A program made the translations under genes and the position numbers. 64,000 nucleotides of DNA from Candidatus Aphodousia gallistercoris (GTDB lineage Bacteria > Pseudomonadota > Gammaproteobacteria > Burkholderiales > Burkholderiaceae_F), in NCBI GenBank assembly GCA_018714185.1, contig DVNT01000007.1, forward strand, positions 16,833-80,832, written 5' to 3'. Positions 41,688 through 51,689 of the stretch are shown here, piece after piece. How positions within the stretch are numbered: the stretch's first letter is position 1; the number at the start of each line of letters is the position of its first letter. The notes below the pieces were generated by a model. The model was not told the DNA's origin. It saw only the letters and a list, made by a program, of their open reading frames with translations, and made no database searches.

Positions 41688-42347
41688 TTAAATGGTGATT
41701 CCCCGCTCTCTGGCCCATAGGGCGGCTTGGGTACGGGAAGAAAATCCCATCTTCTTGAGAATATGCTTGACATGAACCTTGACGGTTCCAAGCTGAATGG
41801 AGAGATATTCTCCGGTCTCTTGGTTGCTCATGCCGATGGAAAGGCACTTCAAAACATCCCTTTCGCGCATCGTGAGCATCGTTAAATCACGATCAACCTC
41901 ACCGGTGTCATCCCTAAAGGCTCGAGCCAGCGCAGCCATCAAGCGGTTGCTGACAACCACCTGCCCGCAGGCAACGCGTTTGATCTGAGATAAAAGTTCA
42001 GGGACTTCAATGAGCTTGGAGAGATAGCCCTCGGCTTGCAAGTGCACCGTCGTCATAAGCTCTTCGCTATCGTCTCGATCGGTCAGCATAATCACCCGTG
42101 CGGGCTTATCGATGTTTTTTGCATACCGCAACAGCTCCGTGGCTACATCTTTTTTCATATGCATGTCCACGATCACCAAGCCGGGCTGCAATCTTTCGAT
42201 ATAAAACATGCCCAGATGTTTGTCACCGGTTTCGGCAATATTGCCAAAACAGTCATCTTCATGAATCAAACGAGCCAACGATTCTCGAAAAAGCGGAGAA
42301 GCGTCAACAATAACGACGTTAATCGGATGCTCACTGGCAGAGGCCAT
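41688..42347 (-). CDS. Orphan NarL/LuxR-type response regulator
   Basis: Receiver with VIVDMHMKK; LTMRERDVLKCLSIGMSNQETGEYLSIQLGTVKVHVKHILKKMGF HTH; no adjacent kinase. Confidence 0.85.
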   Translation of the reverse strand: MASASEHPINVVIVDASPLFRESLARLIHEDDCFGNIAETGDKHLGMFYIERLQPGLVIVDMHMKKDVATELLRYAKNIDKPARVIMLTDRDDSEELMTTVHLQAEGYLSKLIEVPELLSQIKRVACGQVVVSNRLMAALARAFRDDTGEVDRDLTMLTMRERDVLKCLSIGMSNQETGEYLSIQLGTVKVHVKHILKKMGFSSRTQAALWARERGITI

Positions 42348-42411
42348 CTTGACTCCCCTAAAGCGGGAGAATGCCTGCTCCCGCTTTTTATTTTTATACG
42401 CCTAATCGGCT

Positions 42412-43680
42412 TTATTTATCATCGTAGTGGCTAACGGCAGCCCATAAAATATCCGTGCCTTGCATAAAGTCTTCAATCTTCATGGCTTCATGAGGATTGT
42501 GAGAACCTAACTGGTTGGCAACGAAAATCATGGCTACTTTCACGCCGTTATTGCCCAGCACGGCTGAATCGTGACCGGCGCCGGAAGCCAAGCGCAAGAA
42601 GGGGATTCCTTCGGCTGCAGCGCTCTCTTCGAGCGTCTTGCTTAACTGCGGATCGACTCCGGAGGGTGCGGTATACAAGGCTGAATCGAATTCAATCTTC
42701 ACGCCTCGTTCTTCTGCTACTTCTTGGGCATACTTTTGCATAAGCTGGTGGAAACGCTCTGCCGTGTCGGCACTTAGGCTGCGAATATCCACCGAGAACG
42801 TGACCTCACCCGGGATAACGGAAATGGCGGCACTGGAGGCCATTTTCAAAACGCCTGTCGTATAAACCAGGTCTTCGCCATGGACCAGCCATCGGTCCCA
42901 AGCACGATCGATACGCTGCATCAAATCGGTAAAAGCCATCAAAGCGTCGTGCCGGTACTGTTTATCGGTTGCTCCCGAATGGGCGGCTTCGCCGATAATG
43001 CGCACGGCCTTATGGCGCACGTTGCCTCGAATGCCGGTCACGATGCCGGCGCGGGCCTTATCCTGGGCATCCAAGGTCGGCCCCTGCTCAATATGCAGTT
43101 CGACAAAAGCCGCCATGCGGCCGATATCCACCAAGGGCTTGCCTGCGGTCACATCGTCGACTTTTATGCCGCAACCGGCCATGGCCTCGCCGAGGGTGCA
43201 GGAGCCGTCGCGGTGCTTAAGCGCCAAATCCTTTTCGGTGAGTTTGCCCAGCATGCCGAGCGAGCCCATATAGGCTTTACCGAAAAAGGAGCTTTCCTCA
43301 CCCCGCATCATCAAAACCCGATAGTCGCGCTGGGGTTGGAAATTGGTTTGCCGCATCCACCAGGCCACCGTCAACGCCGCCGCAATGCCGGCCAGGCCGT
43401 CGTAATTGCCGCCTTGGGGAACACTATCGGCATGGGAGCCGGAAACAAACGCCGGCAAGGAGCGATCCTTGCCCGGCAATGTCATCCAAACATTGCCCGC
43501 ACGGTCGTGCTCGATTTCCAGCGACAACGATTCACCGATTGCCGTCAAGTACTGCAGTACTTCAGTCTCTTTCGGCGAAAAAGCTTGCCGAGTAACCCCT
43601 TGGACATCTTGAGACATCGCACGCACGTCGTCAAAGATTTTTTGAGCAAACGCTTTAGCTTTTACTTGTATTTCAGACAT
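42412..43680 (-). CDS. M20-family amidohydrolase, AllC/hydantoinase-carbamoylase type
   Basis: SGSHADSVPQGGNYDGLAGIAAAL, RGEESSFFGKAYMGS, FVELHIEQGP, GAGHDSAVL. Confidence 0.88.
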   Translation of the reverse strand: MSEIQVKAKAFAQKIFDDVRAMSQDVQGVTRQAFSPKETEVLQYLTAIGESLSLEIEHDRAGNVWMTLPGKDRSLPAFVSGSHADSVPQGGNYDGLAGIAAALTVAWWMRQTNFQPQRDYRVLMMRGEESSFFGKAYMGSLGMLGKLTEKDLALKHRDGSCTLGEAMAGCGIKVDDVTAGKPLVDIGRMAAFVELHIEQGPTLDAQDKARAGIVTGIRGNVRHKAVRIIGEAAHSGATDKQYRHDALMAFTDLMQRIDRAWDRWLVHGEDLVYTTGVLKMASSAAISVIPGEVTFSVDIRSLSADTAERFHQLMQKYAQEVAEERGVKIEFDSALYTAPSGVDPQLSKTLEESAAAEGIPFLRLASGAGHDSAVLGNNGVKVAMIFVANQLGSHNPHEAMKIEDFMQGTDILWAAVSHYDDK

Positions 43681-43981
43681 GGATTGGCTCCCTCTTCAAC
43701 AATTAGGAAAAACGATAATATTTTAAGAGTTTTTTTATTCATGATTCAAACTGGGAGTATAAAACCCTTCTTTTAAATCAATTACTTAAAAAGAATTTTT
43801 GCAAAGGGAATGCATTTCTTTGAGATGAATCAAACAAGGGGAAAACCTTCACGTTCGAGACAATCAAAGGGTAATCCCTGTTTCGGAAAACGACAAACTA
43901 GTGAATACTTAGCGTAGTAGGAAAAAGAGCCTCGCAGAAGGTGCTATTCCTATGCCTTTCTAACTTTAAAGGGATTGTCTC

Positions 43982-45256
43982 ATGTCTTTGCTTGAATGGT
44001 TGGCAGTTGTCGTAGTGTTGCTTTCGGTGTATGCCTTGGTGAAGCGCTATGAAACTCGCCTAGTGTTGTTTACGGCCGGCTTTTTCCTTTGCTTGGTCTC
44101 TTTGCAACCGTTGGAAGCGTTGAACTCTTTTGCAAAATCCATGACTAACAGCTCGTTGGTGATGGCCATCTGCTCTTCGATGGGTTTTGCGTTCATCGCT
44201 ACGTACACGAAATCGGACCGCTGCTTGGTTCACTATTTGGCCTCCCCGATTCGCGGTTTGGGTATCTTCCTCATCCCGATCTGCACGGCCATTACGTTTG
44301 TTATTAACATCGCTATTCCGTCGGCAGCCGGTTGCGCTGCTGCCGTGGGTTCCACGTTGATCCCGGTGATGTTGCGTGCCGGCATCAAACCCGCCGGCGC
44401 TGCTGCGGCCGTCATGGGCGGTACGATCGGTTCTTACCTCTCCCCGGGCACGTCCCACAACCCGTTCGTTGCCGATATGGCCGGCATCGACGTGATGGAC
44501 TTTATTGCCTATCACGCTCCGTGGTCCTTAATGTGCGGCGCCTTTGTCGTGGTCGGCGTTTTGGTCGTTTGCTTCCTTTTAGGTGACCACAAGGGCGATA
44601 GCGATGCTCAAGCCCACGTCACGCAAAAAGACGACGACTTCAAGCCGAGCGTTATCAAGGCCATCATGCCGGTGGTTCCGATCGCTTTGTTGGTTACCGG
44701 CAACCTCTGGGTTCCCGCCATCAAGATGGGCGTGGCTCAAGCCATGGTCGTCGGTGCTGTCGTTACGCTTTTGGTCTCCATCGCTTTGGATCGCACCAAT
44801 CCGCAAGAATTCTCCAAGCAATTCTTTAACGGTATGGGCAAGGGCTACGCCGATGTGATGGGTATCATCATCGCCGCCGGCGTGTTCGCTGCCGGCCTTC
44901 GTGCTACCGGTTTGATCGACTCGTTCGTTGACGTGCTCAAGCACTCCAACGACATCGCTCGCTGGGGTGGTTCGCTCGGCCCGTGGCTCATGGGTACGAT
45001 CACCGGTTCCGGTGACGCTGCCACGATGGCTTTCAACGAAGCCGTTACGCCGCATGCTCCTGAATTCGGCATGGAAATCAAGTCCTTGGGCGCTTTGGCC
45101 TTCTTGACGGGCGCCTTGGGCCGCACCATGAGCCCGATTGCCGGTGCTATGGTTGTGGTTTCCGGTATTGCTATGGCTAACCCGATCGAAGTCGCCAAGC
45201 GTACGGCTCTGCCGTGCACGGCCGCCACGATCGCTTTGGCGTTGTTCATGGTCTAG
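43982..45256 (+). CDS. DcuC-family anaerobic C4-dicarboxylate transporter-like protein
   Basis: DcuC-like 12-TM pattern, GGTIGSYLSPGTSHNPFVADMAG, GTITGSGDAATMAFNEAVTPHA. Confidence 0.8.
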   Translation: MSLLEWLAVVVVLLSVYALVKRYETRLVLFTAGFFLCLVSLQPLEALNSFAKSMTNSSLVMAICSSMGFAFIATYTKSDRCLVHYLASPIRGLGIFLIPICTAITFVINIAIPSAAGCAAAVGSTLIPVMLRAGIKPAGAAAAVMGGTIGSYLSPGTSHNPFVADMAGIDVMDFIAYHAPWSLMCGAFVVVGVLVVCFLLGDHKGDSDAQAHVTQKDDDFKPSVIKAIMPVVPIALLVTGNLWVPAIKMGVAQAMVVGAVVTLLVSIALDRTNPQEFSKQFFNGMGKGYADVMGIIIAAGVFAAGLRATGLIDSFVDVLKHSNDIARWGGSLGPWLMGTITGSGDAATMAFNEAVTPHAPEFGMEIKSLGALAFLTGALGRTMSPIAGAMVVVSGIAMANPIEVAKRTALPCTAATIALALFMV

Positions 45257-45278
45257 TCAGTAAGTTCTGATATTGATC

Positions 45279-45313
45279 AAAGGGCTGGATCTTAATTGAT
45301 CCGGCCCTTTTTT
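45279..45313 (+). terminator. Terminator after the DcuC-like gene
   Basis: AAAGGGCTGGATC-ttaatt-GATCCGGCCCTTT followed by Ts. Confidence 0.8.
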
Positions 45314-45380
45314 CTAGCGCTAGAATTTTTTTAGGCGGGTGAAAAATCTCGCCTGTTTTTCTGCATTTAGGAGTAATGAA

Positions 45381-46655
45381 ATGGCTCAATGTGCCTACCA
45401 TGATCAACTGATTAGTATCCGTCGTGAACTTCACCAATTCCCGGAAGAAGGATGGACGGAGTTTTGCACGACGGCCTTTATCGTTCAACATTTGCGTGCT
45501 TTGGGTTATGAGGTCCTGATGGGAGAAAAAGTGGTCTCCCGCAAGGATTGCCTCGGTCGCGATCCGAAGCTGGTTGCCCAAGCTATCGAAACGGCAAAGC
45601 AGCGCGGTGTTCCGCAAGCTCTGCTGGATGAAATGCAAGAGCTAACGGGCTGCGTGGCCGTACTTGATACCGGTCGCCCGGGTCCCACGGTGGCCTTGCG
45701 TTTTGATATCGACTGCAACAACGTTCAGGAAAATCCCTCACCCGAACACCGTGCTTCGAAAGAAGGCTGGGCTTCCAAGCGCCCGAACTTGATGCATGCC
45801 TGCGGACATGACTCTCATATTTCTTTGGGTTTGGCCATCGCCCGCTGGGCTATGGAGCATAAGGACGAGCTCAAGGGCAAACTCAAGATTGTCTTCCAGC
45901 CGGCCGAAGAAGGCGTGCGCGGCGCCGCTGCCGTTGCCGCTAGCGGCATTGTTGACGACTGCGATTACTTCCTCTCAAGCCACATCGCCATGATGGCCAA
46001 GTCCGGCGAGATCATCACCTCCCCGGTAGGCTTCTTGTGCACGACCAAGTTTGATATTACCTTCAAGGGCCGTCCGGCCCATGCCGGCATTGAACCGAAC
46101 GCTGGCCGCAACGCACTGGCAGCAGCCTGCCACGCCGTGACGCAATTGCTCGGCATTCCGCGCCATGGCTCAGGCATGACCCGTGTCAATGTGGGCCGTT
46201 TGGTTGCCGGCGAAGGCCGTAACGTCATCCCGGTAAATGCCAAACTCGTCATGGAAGTGCGTGGCGAAACGAGCGAAATCAACAGCTACATGGTCGAACA
46301 AACCCAAAACATCATTGAAGGGGTTTCCAAGAGCTTTGGCGTTGACCACCACATCGAAAAGATGGGCGAAGCCGTGGACCTCTTTAACGATAAAGAAATG
46401 GTCGACATGCTCGATGATGTCTGCTCAAAGACCGAAGGCGTGAAAAAGACGTTGCATGAAGTCAACTTCGGCGGTTCTGAAGACGCCACGATTTTGGCTC
46501 GTCGCGTTCAGGCTCACGGCGGCAAGGCGGCTTACTTCGTCTTGGGCTCCGACCGTACGGGCGGCCACCATACTTCCGACTTTGATATTGATGAATCCTC
46601 GCTTGATATCGGCGTGAACATTTATTCCGAAATGTTAAAACGCCTGATGAAGTAA
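45381..46655 (+). CDS. M20 peptidase/amidohydrolase, AbgA-like (aminobenzoyl-glutamate hydrolase type)
   Basis: IRRELHQFPEEGWTEF, FDIDCNNVQE, MHACGHDSHISLGLAIA, GRPAHAGIEPNAGRNALAA. Confidence 0.82.
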   Translation: MAQCAYHDQLISIRRELHQFPEEGWTEFCTTAFIVQHLRALGYEVLMGEKVVSRKDCLGRDPKLVAQAIETAKQRGVPQALLDEMQELTGCVAVLDTGRPGPTVALRFDIDCNNVQENPSPEHRASKEGWASKRPNLMHACGHDSHISLGLAIARWAMEHKDELKGKLKIVFQPAEEGVRGAAAVAASGIVDDCDYFLSSHIAMMAKSGEIITSPVGFLCTTKFDITFKGRPAHAGIEPNAGRNALAAACHAVTQLLGIPRHGSGMTRVNVGRLVAGEGRNVIPVNAKLVMEVRGETSEINSYMVEQTQNIIEGVSKSFGVDHHIEKMGEAVDLFNDKEMVDMLDDVCSKTEGVKKTLHEVNFGGSEDATILARRVQAHGGKAAYFVLGSDRTGGHHTSDFDIDESSLDIGVNIYSEMLKRLMK

Positions 46656-46678
46656 TCGGTTCATTCGCTTCGATAAGG

Positions 46679-46730
46679 GGTGTTGCAGAATTCGCTCAAC
46701 AAAGCGAGAAGGGCAACACCCTTTTTTTCA
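46679..46730 (+). terminator. Terminator after the AbgA-like gene
   Basis: GGGTGTTGC...GCAACACCC followed by T7, nested TTCGCT/AGCGA(A) hairpin. Confidence 0.8.
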
Positions 46731-46991
46731 TGTAACTGTTGAGCATGAGAGTCCGTACCACGGTCTGGCATGCGCTTTGACGCTGCCGCCGGTTATCCCT
46801 CACAGAGGATGACGTAGACTCGGCCACCGTGCCTTCCGCAGGTTGCAATACGCCCGATCAGGACATCGGGATAACGGCGCCCAAGACAAACCTCTCTTTA
46901 GCGAGTAAAATGAATAGGTTATGTTCAAGCGTTTTCCCCCTTATCGATTTAAAACGCTCCTCTTTTTTTGTATTTTGAAAGGATATCGTTC

Positions 46992-47714
46992 ATGTCAGGA
47001 CACTCCAAGTGGGCCAACATTCAACATCGCAAAGGCCGTCAAGATGCCAAGCGTTCTAATTTGTGGACCAAGCTTGTTCGCGAAATCATGGTTGCCGCCC
47101 GTAACGGCGCCGATCCCGACGGAAATTCCCGTCTGCGCTTAGCCCTTACGAAAGCTCGTGCTGGCAACGTGCCCAAAGATACGATCAAGAACGCCATTTT
47201 GAAGGGCTCCGGCCAACTCGAAGGCGTTAAGTTCGAAGAAGCCCGCTACGAAGGCTATGGTGTGGGCGGCGCTGCGCTGATCATTGATGCCGCGACCGAC
47301 AACAAGACCCGTACCGTGGCCGATGTTCGCCACATCTTAAGCAAGAACGGCGGCAATCTCGGTGCCGAAGGCTCCGTTTCCTTTATGTTCAAGCACTGCG
47401 GGCAATTCCTTTTTGCTCCCGGCACGGCAACCGAAGATGACGTGATGGCCGTCGCTCTTGATGCCGGCGCCGACGACGTGGTTGTTGACGATGAAGGCGG
47501 CATTGAAGTGACGTGCGAACCGAGTGCTTTTGAAGACGTGAACAATGCCTTTGAGAAAGCCGGCATGACGCCCGAATTCGCCGAAATCACCATGAAAGCT
47601 TTGAACGAAACCGAGTTGCAAGGCGAAGATGCCGAACGCATGCAGCGTTTGATTGATGCCTTGGAAGACCTCGATGACGTTCAACAAGTCTATACCACGG
47701 CTGTCTTCAATTAA
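46992..47714 (+). CDS. yebC: YebC/PmpR-family protein
   Basis: [21 protein letters not shown]..., [10 protein letters not shown]-like start and typical YebC length. Confidence 0.95.
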   Translation: MSGHSKWANIQHRKGRQDAKRSNLWTKLVREIMVAARNGADPDGNSRLRLALTKARAGNVPKDTIKNAILKGSGQLEGVKFEEARYEGYGVGGAALIIDAATDNKTRTVADVRHILSKNGGNLGAEGSVSFMFKHCGQFLFAPGTATEDDVMAVALDAGADDVVVDDEGGIEVTCEPSAFEDVNNAFEKAGMTPEFAEITMKALNETELQGEDAERMQRLIDALEDLDDVQQVYTTAVFN

Positions 47715-47994
47715 GTTTTTTCTCACCTCGGACTGACCCTGACGGCCGGTCCGAGCCTTCCCCAGATCAATACGTTGGCCGCTACAGAGGTAGCTTCAAC
47801 CGAAGATTTCGTTTTCGCTTTAAACTTAAAAGTTGGATTTCGACCCTCGGGTCGATAGGAACCCATTATTTCTTAGAGACAATGTCCCTTTCGGCAATCG
47901 GCCAGACGCGGCGTTGTAATTTTCTGAAATTTGAAAGGAGGCGGCGCTGCCTTCCCTGTGCAAAAAAAAGCAGAAGGTCCCGCGCCGATATTTT

Positions 47995-49272
47995 ATGAAA
48001 CTTCTCGTTATCGGTAGCGGCGGCCGTGAACACGCCTTAGCATGGCGTTTGTCACAAGACGAGCGCGTACAAACCGTATTTGTTGCCCCGGGCAATGCCG
48101 GGACGGCCCTGTGCCCCAAACTTCAGAATTTGGAAGAAAGCGATTTAAACCGCTTGGCTGACTTTGCCCAAAATAACGATATTGACTTTACGGTCGTCGG
48201 CCCGGAGGCCCCCCTGGCTGGCGGCGTTGTCGATCTGTTTCGTTCACGTCATTTACGCATTTTCGGGCCGACTCAAGCTGCTGCCCAGCTCGAGAGCTCA
48301 AAAGACTTTGCCAAAGCATTCATGAAACGGCATAACGTTCCGACAGCCGATTATGAAACCTTTACCGATGCCAAGGCAGCCCATGATTACATCGCGCGAA
48401 AAGGAGCGCCCATTGTCGTTAAGGCTGACGGCCTGGCCGCGGGCAAGGGGGTCATCGTTGCCATGACCGAAGAGCAAGCCCATGCCGCCGTTGATACGAT
48501 GCTCGAGGGCAACACTTTCGGCCAGGCCGGCGCCCGCGTCGTCATTGAAGACTTCCTGCAAGGTGAAGAGGCCAGCTTTATCGTCATGGTTGACGGCACC
48601 CACGTGCTTGCCATGGCCTCGAGCCAAGACCATAAGCGCTTACTCGACCACGACCAAGGCCCGAACACGGGCGGTATGGGCGCCTACTCGCCGGCTCCGG
48701 TCGTAACGCCCGAGATTCATCGCATGGTCATGGAGCAAATCATTGTCCCTACCGTGCGCGGAATGGCTGAAGAAGGACACCCCTTCACCGGCTTCTTGTA
48801 TGCCGGCCTCATGATCAGCTCTCAAGCCGACGGTACACCCACGGTCAAAACGCTTGAATTTAACTGCCGCATGGGCGACCCGGAAACCCAACCCATCATG
48901 AGCCGTCTGCAATCGTCTTTGGTTGATTTGTGCAATGCCGCCATCGACGGCAAACTCGATACGGTACAGGCCCAATGGGATCCCCGCGTTGCTTTGGGAG
49001 TGGTGTGTGCCGCCCGCGGCTATCCGAGCAAGCCCGAAAAAGGCGCCGTGATTTCTTCCTTGCCTCAAGAACGCGAGGACCTTCACGTCTTTCACGCCGG
49101 CACTAAGGTCGTTGCAGGCCAAATGACCGTCAGCGGCGGACGCGTACTTTGCGTCGTCGGCTTGGGCGAGAGCGTGCGTGAAGCCGCCCGCATCGCCTAC
49201 GAGGGCGTACAACAGGTTCACTTCGAAGGCATGCAATACCGCACCGACATCGGGTATCATGCCATCAAGTAA
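47995..49272 (+). CDS. purD: Phosphoribosylamine-glycine ligase
   Basis: MKLLVIGSGGREHALAW, KADGLAAGKGV, NTGGMGAYSPAPVV. Confidence 0.97.
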   Translation: MKLLVIGSGGREHALAWRLSQDERVQTVFVAPGNAGTALCPKLQNLEESDLNRLADFAQNNDIDFTVVGPEAPLAGGVVDLFRSRHLRIFGPTQAAAQLESSKDFAKAFMKRHNVPTADYETFTDAKAAHDYIARKGAPIVVKADGLAAGKGVIVAMTEEQAHAAVDTMLEGNTFGQAGARVVIEDFLQGEEASFIVMVDGTHVLAMASSQDHKRLLDHDQGPNTGGMGAYSPAPVVTPEIHRMVMEQIIVPTVRGMAEEGHPFTGFLYAGLMISSQADGTPTVKTLEFNCRMGDPETQPIMSRLQSSLVDLCNAAIDGKLDTVQAQWDPRVALGVVCAARGYPSKPEKGAVISSLPQEREDLHVFHAGTKVVAGQMTVSGGRVLCVVGLGESVREAARIAYEGVQQVHFEGMQYRTDIGYHAIK

Positions 49273-49295
49273 TTAAGTTTGACCCCTAAACGGCA

Positions 49296-49330
49296 AAACC
49301 GCCCGGCTTCAAACGGGCGGTTTTCTTTCT
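49296..49330 (+). terminator. Terminator after purD
   Basis: AAAACCGCCCG-gcttcaaa-CGGGCGGTTTT. Confidence 0.8.
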
Positions 49331-49331
49331 C

Positions 49332-49949
49332 ATGAGAATCGGATTTTTCGGCGGTACATTCAATCCTGTCCATCAAGGGCACCTTCTGCTAGCCCGCGAG
49401 GCCGTCAAGCAGCTTCATCTGGATCACTTGCAGTGGATACCGGCTAAGCCGTGGCAAAAAACTCAGGACTCGATCCTGCCCGATGAGGATCGAGTCAAAA
49501 TGCTGCAGCTCGCCATTGAAGCGGATCCGAACATGTCTGTGAACACCATGGAGTTGCAGCGGCAAAAGCTATCGTATTCCATCGACACCTTGCGTGAGTT
49601 GCAAAAACGTTATCCGCAAGATGAGCGCTTTTATCTCATTGGAGCAGACCAGTGGGAAAACTTTCACACTTGGAAAGACTGGCAAGCGCTTTTTGATTTG
49701 GCAACTTTCGTGATTTTTGAAAGAGACGGACAGCGCAGCGCCAACGCTCAAGTGCAGGCCTTTCTCAAGGACAAAACGCAGCGGGTGCTTTTTCTAACCA
49801 TGCCGGCGGTACCGGTTTGCTCCACCGAACTGCGCTCCGAAGCCCTGCGCCGGGGACTAAACTCGCCCCTATGCCGCCGATGGATTCCGGAATCCGTTCG
49901 CAACTATATGATTCTTCATCATCTTTTTGCCGCTTGCAAAGACTGCTAA
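49332..49949 (+). CDS. nadD: Nicotinate-nucleotide adenylyltransferase
   Basis: IGFFGGTFNPVHQGHLLLA, LIGADQWENFHTWKDW. Confidence 0.93.
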   Translation: MRIGFFGGTFNPVHQGHLLLAREAVKQLHLDHLQWIPAKPWQKTQDSILPDEDRVKMLQLAIEADPNMSVNTMELQRQKLSYSIDTLRELQKRYPQDERFYLIGADQWENFHTWKDWQALFDLATFVIFERDGQRSANAQVQAFLKDKTQRVLFLTMPAVPVCSTELRSEALRRGLNSPLCRRWIPESVRNYMILHHLFAACKDC

Positions 49950-50007
49950 AATTTTCTTATTATGAGTTCGGCTCATTATTTTTAAGCAACTACGAGAATT
50001 AAAACAT

Positions 50008-50448
50008 ATGGATATTCGAAAACTTCAACGCGTTATTGTCGATGCGCTCGAAGACGTGAAAGCTCAAGACATCGTGGTCTATAACACCAAACATCTCACC
50101 AACGAGTTCGAACGCGTCATTATCGCGAGCGGCTCTTCGAACCGCCAAACCCGCGCGCTCGGCTACAACGTCTGTCAAGAGGTTAAGCAAGCCGGCGGCG
50201 AAGTGCTCGGCATGGAAGGCACCGACACCGGAGAATGGGTTTTGGTTGACTGCGGCGCGGCGATCGTGCACATTTTGCAACCGGCCATGCGCGAGTACTA
50301 CAACTTGGAAGAAATCTGGGGCGGCAAGAAAGTCAATATCAAACTTCACGGCGACAAGGAAGCTTCGCCGGTGACAGATGATGCGGCTTCTGCTACGCGC
50401 CGGCCGAAGGCTGTTCGCGGCAAAATGATCCGCATCATTGAAGACTAA
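50008..50448 (+). CDS. rsfS: Ribosome silencing factor RsfS
   Basis: ALEDVKAQDIVVYNTK, EWVLVDCGAAIVHILQPAMREYYNLEEIWG. Confidence 0.93.
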   Translation: MDIRKLQRVIVDALEDVKAQDIVVYNTKHLTNEFERVIIASGSSNRQTRALGYNVCQEVKQAGGEVLGMEGTDTGEWVLVDCGAAIVHILQPAMREYYNLEEIWGGKKVNIKLHGDKEASPVTDDAASATRRPKAVRGKMIRIIED

Positions 50449-50505
50449 CTGCTTGTGTAACCCTGATCAAAAGCGTGGGCAGGTAAGCCCGCGCTTTAAA
50501 TTTCC

Positions 50506-50973
50506 ATGAAAATTACCGTCATCGCCGTAGGTCTTCGGCAACCGGCCTGGGCTGATTCCGCCATTGAAGACTACTTGAACCGTTTCCCGAAAGATTGGAG
50601 CGTCTCGATCAAAGCCGTCAAACCCGAACTTCGCAGCGGCCAAAGCACTGCCAAAATAATGCAAGCCGAGGCTGAACGGATTTTGGCTGCCGTGCCCGAA
50701 CACAGTTTGATGGTCGTCATGGATGAACACGGCAAAGATCTGACCACGATGGATTTCGCCCAAAAAATCCGCCAATGGCGCGATGCCGGCGAGTCCCTGG
50801 CTTTTATTATCGGGGGAGCTGACGGGCTTGATGCCGCGCTGAAAGCAAAGGCGCGCTTCATGATGCGGCTTTCCTCCATGACCCTGCCGCACGCCATGGC
50901 CCGGGTACTACTGGTTGAGCAAATTTATCGGGCGTTCAGCATCTTAACGAACCATCCTTACCACCGCGCCTGA
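50506..50973 (+). CDS. rlmH: 23S rRNA (pseudouridine1915-N3)-methyltransferase RlmH
   Basis: LAFIIGGADGLD, LSSMTLPHAMARVLLVEQIYRAFSIL, HPYHR. Confidence 0.95.
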   Translation: MKITVIAVGLRQPAWADSAIEDYLNRFPKDWSVSIKAVKPELRSGQSTAKIMQAEAERILAAVPEHSLMVVMDEHGKDLTTMDFAQKIRQWRDAGESLAFIIGGADGLDAALKAKARFMMRLSSMTLPHAMARVLLVEQIYRAFSILTNHPYHRA

Positions 50974-51007
50974 GCGGCGGCGGATAACCTTCGACATTTT
51001 CGATTGT

Positions 51008-51625
51008 ATGACCCCGAAAACTTTTTATCTTGCCTCTAAAAGCCCCCGTCGCAAGCAAATATTGCAGCAGCTCGGCTTTAACCCCATTGTGCTCGCCACC
51101 AATGACCATACGCTTAAGGCTTTCCAAGGCGACGAAGAGCCGATAAAGGGCGAAAGGCCTGAAGAATACGTCTTACGCGTATCCAAAGAAAAAGCCCTTA
51201 TCGCCCTGCAAAAAATCCAAACGCAAGGCCTGGCCCCGTACCCGGTGCTTGCTGCCGATACGACCGTCATCTGCCGCGGGGAGATTTTGGGAAAACCCGT
51301 AAACGAACAGCAAGCGCGTCGCTTCCTGGAAATGATGTCAGGCACCGTGCACGAAGTGCGAACCGCCGTATGGGTCGGTGGCAACGCTCAAACGCTCACC
51401 GCCGCCGTCAGCGTCTCGCACGTGCACTTTAAGCGCCTGACCGAAGAGGAGATCCGGGCCTACGTGAGCACGGCCGAACCCTATGACAAGGCCGGCGGTT
51501 ATGCCGTCCAAGGACTCGCCGCTGCCTTTATCGAACGCATTGAGGGTTCTTATAGCGGAATCATGGGGCTACCCGTTTTTGAAACGGTCCAACTGCTCAA
51601 AAAGTTTGATATCCGCCTTTTTTGA
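51008..51625 (+). CDS. maf: Maf-like nucleotide pyrophosphatase
   Basis: YLASKSPRRKQILQQLG, LAADTTV, EPYDKAGGYAVQG, SYSGIMGLPVFET. Confidence 0.93.
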   Translation: MTPKTFYLASKSPRRKQILQQLGFNPIVLATNDHTLKAFQGDEEPIKGERPEEYVLRVSKEKALIALQKIQTQGLAPYPVLAADTTVICRGEILGKPVNEQQARRFLEMMSGTVHEVRTAVWVGGNAQTLTAAVSVSHVHFKRLTEEEIRAYVSTAEPYDKAGGYAVQGLAAAFIERIEGSYSGIMGLPVFETVQLLKKFDIRLF

Positions 51626-51689
51626 GCATTTTTCCATTAAAAAACAGCGCTTATGCGTTAGAATGAACGAATAACCTGAAGGATTTAAT

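Noticed and set aside
42362-42395. Hairpin plus T-tract AAGCGGGAG..CTCCCGCTTTTTATTTTT between the two minus-strand genes
   Set aside because: Looks like a terminator on the plus strand, but no plus-strand gene ends there; could be bidirectional or act on antisense RNA, too weak to call.
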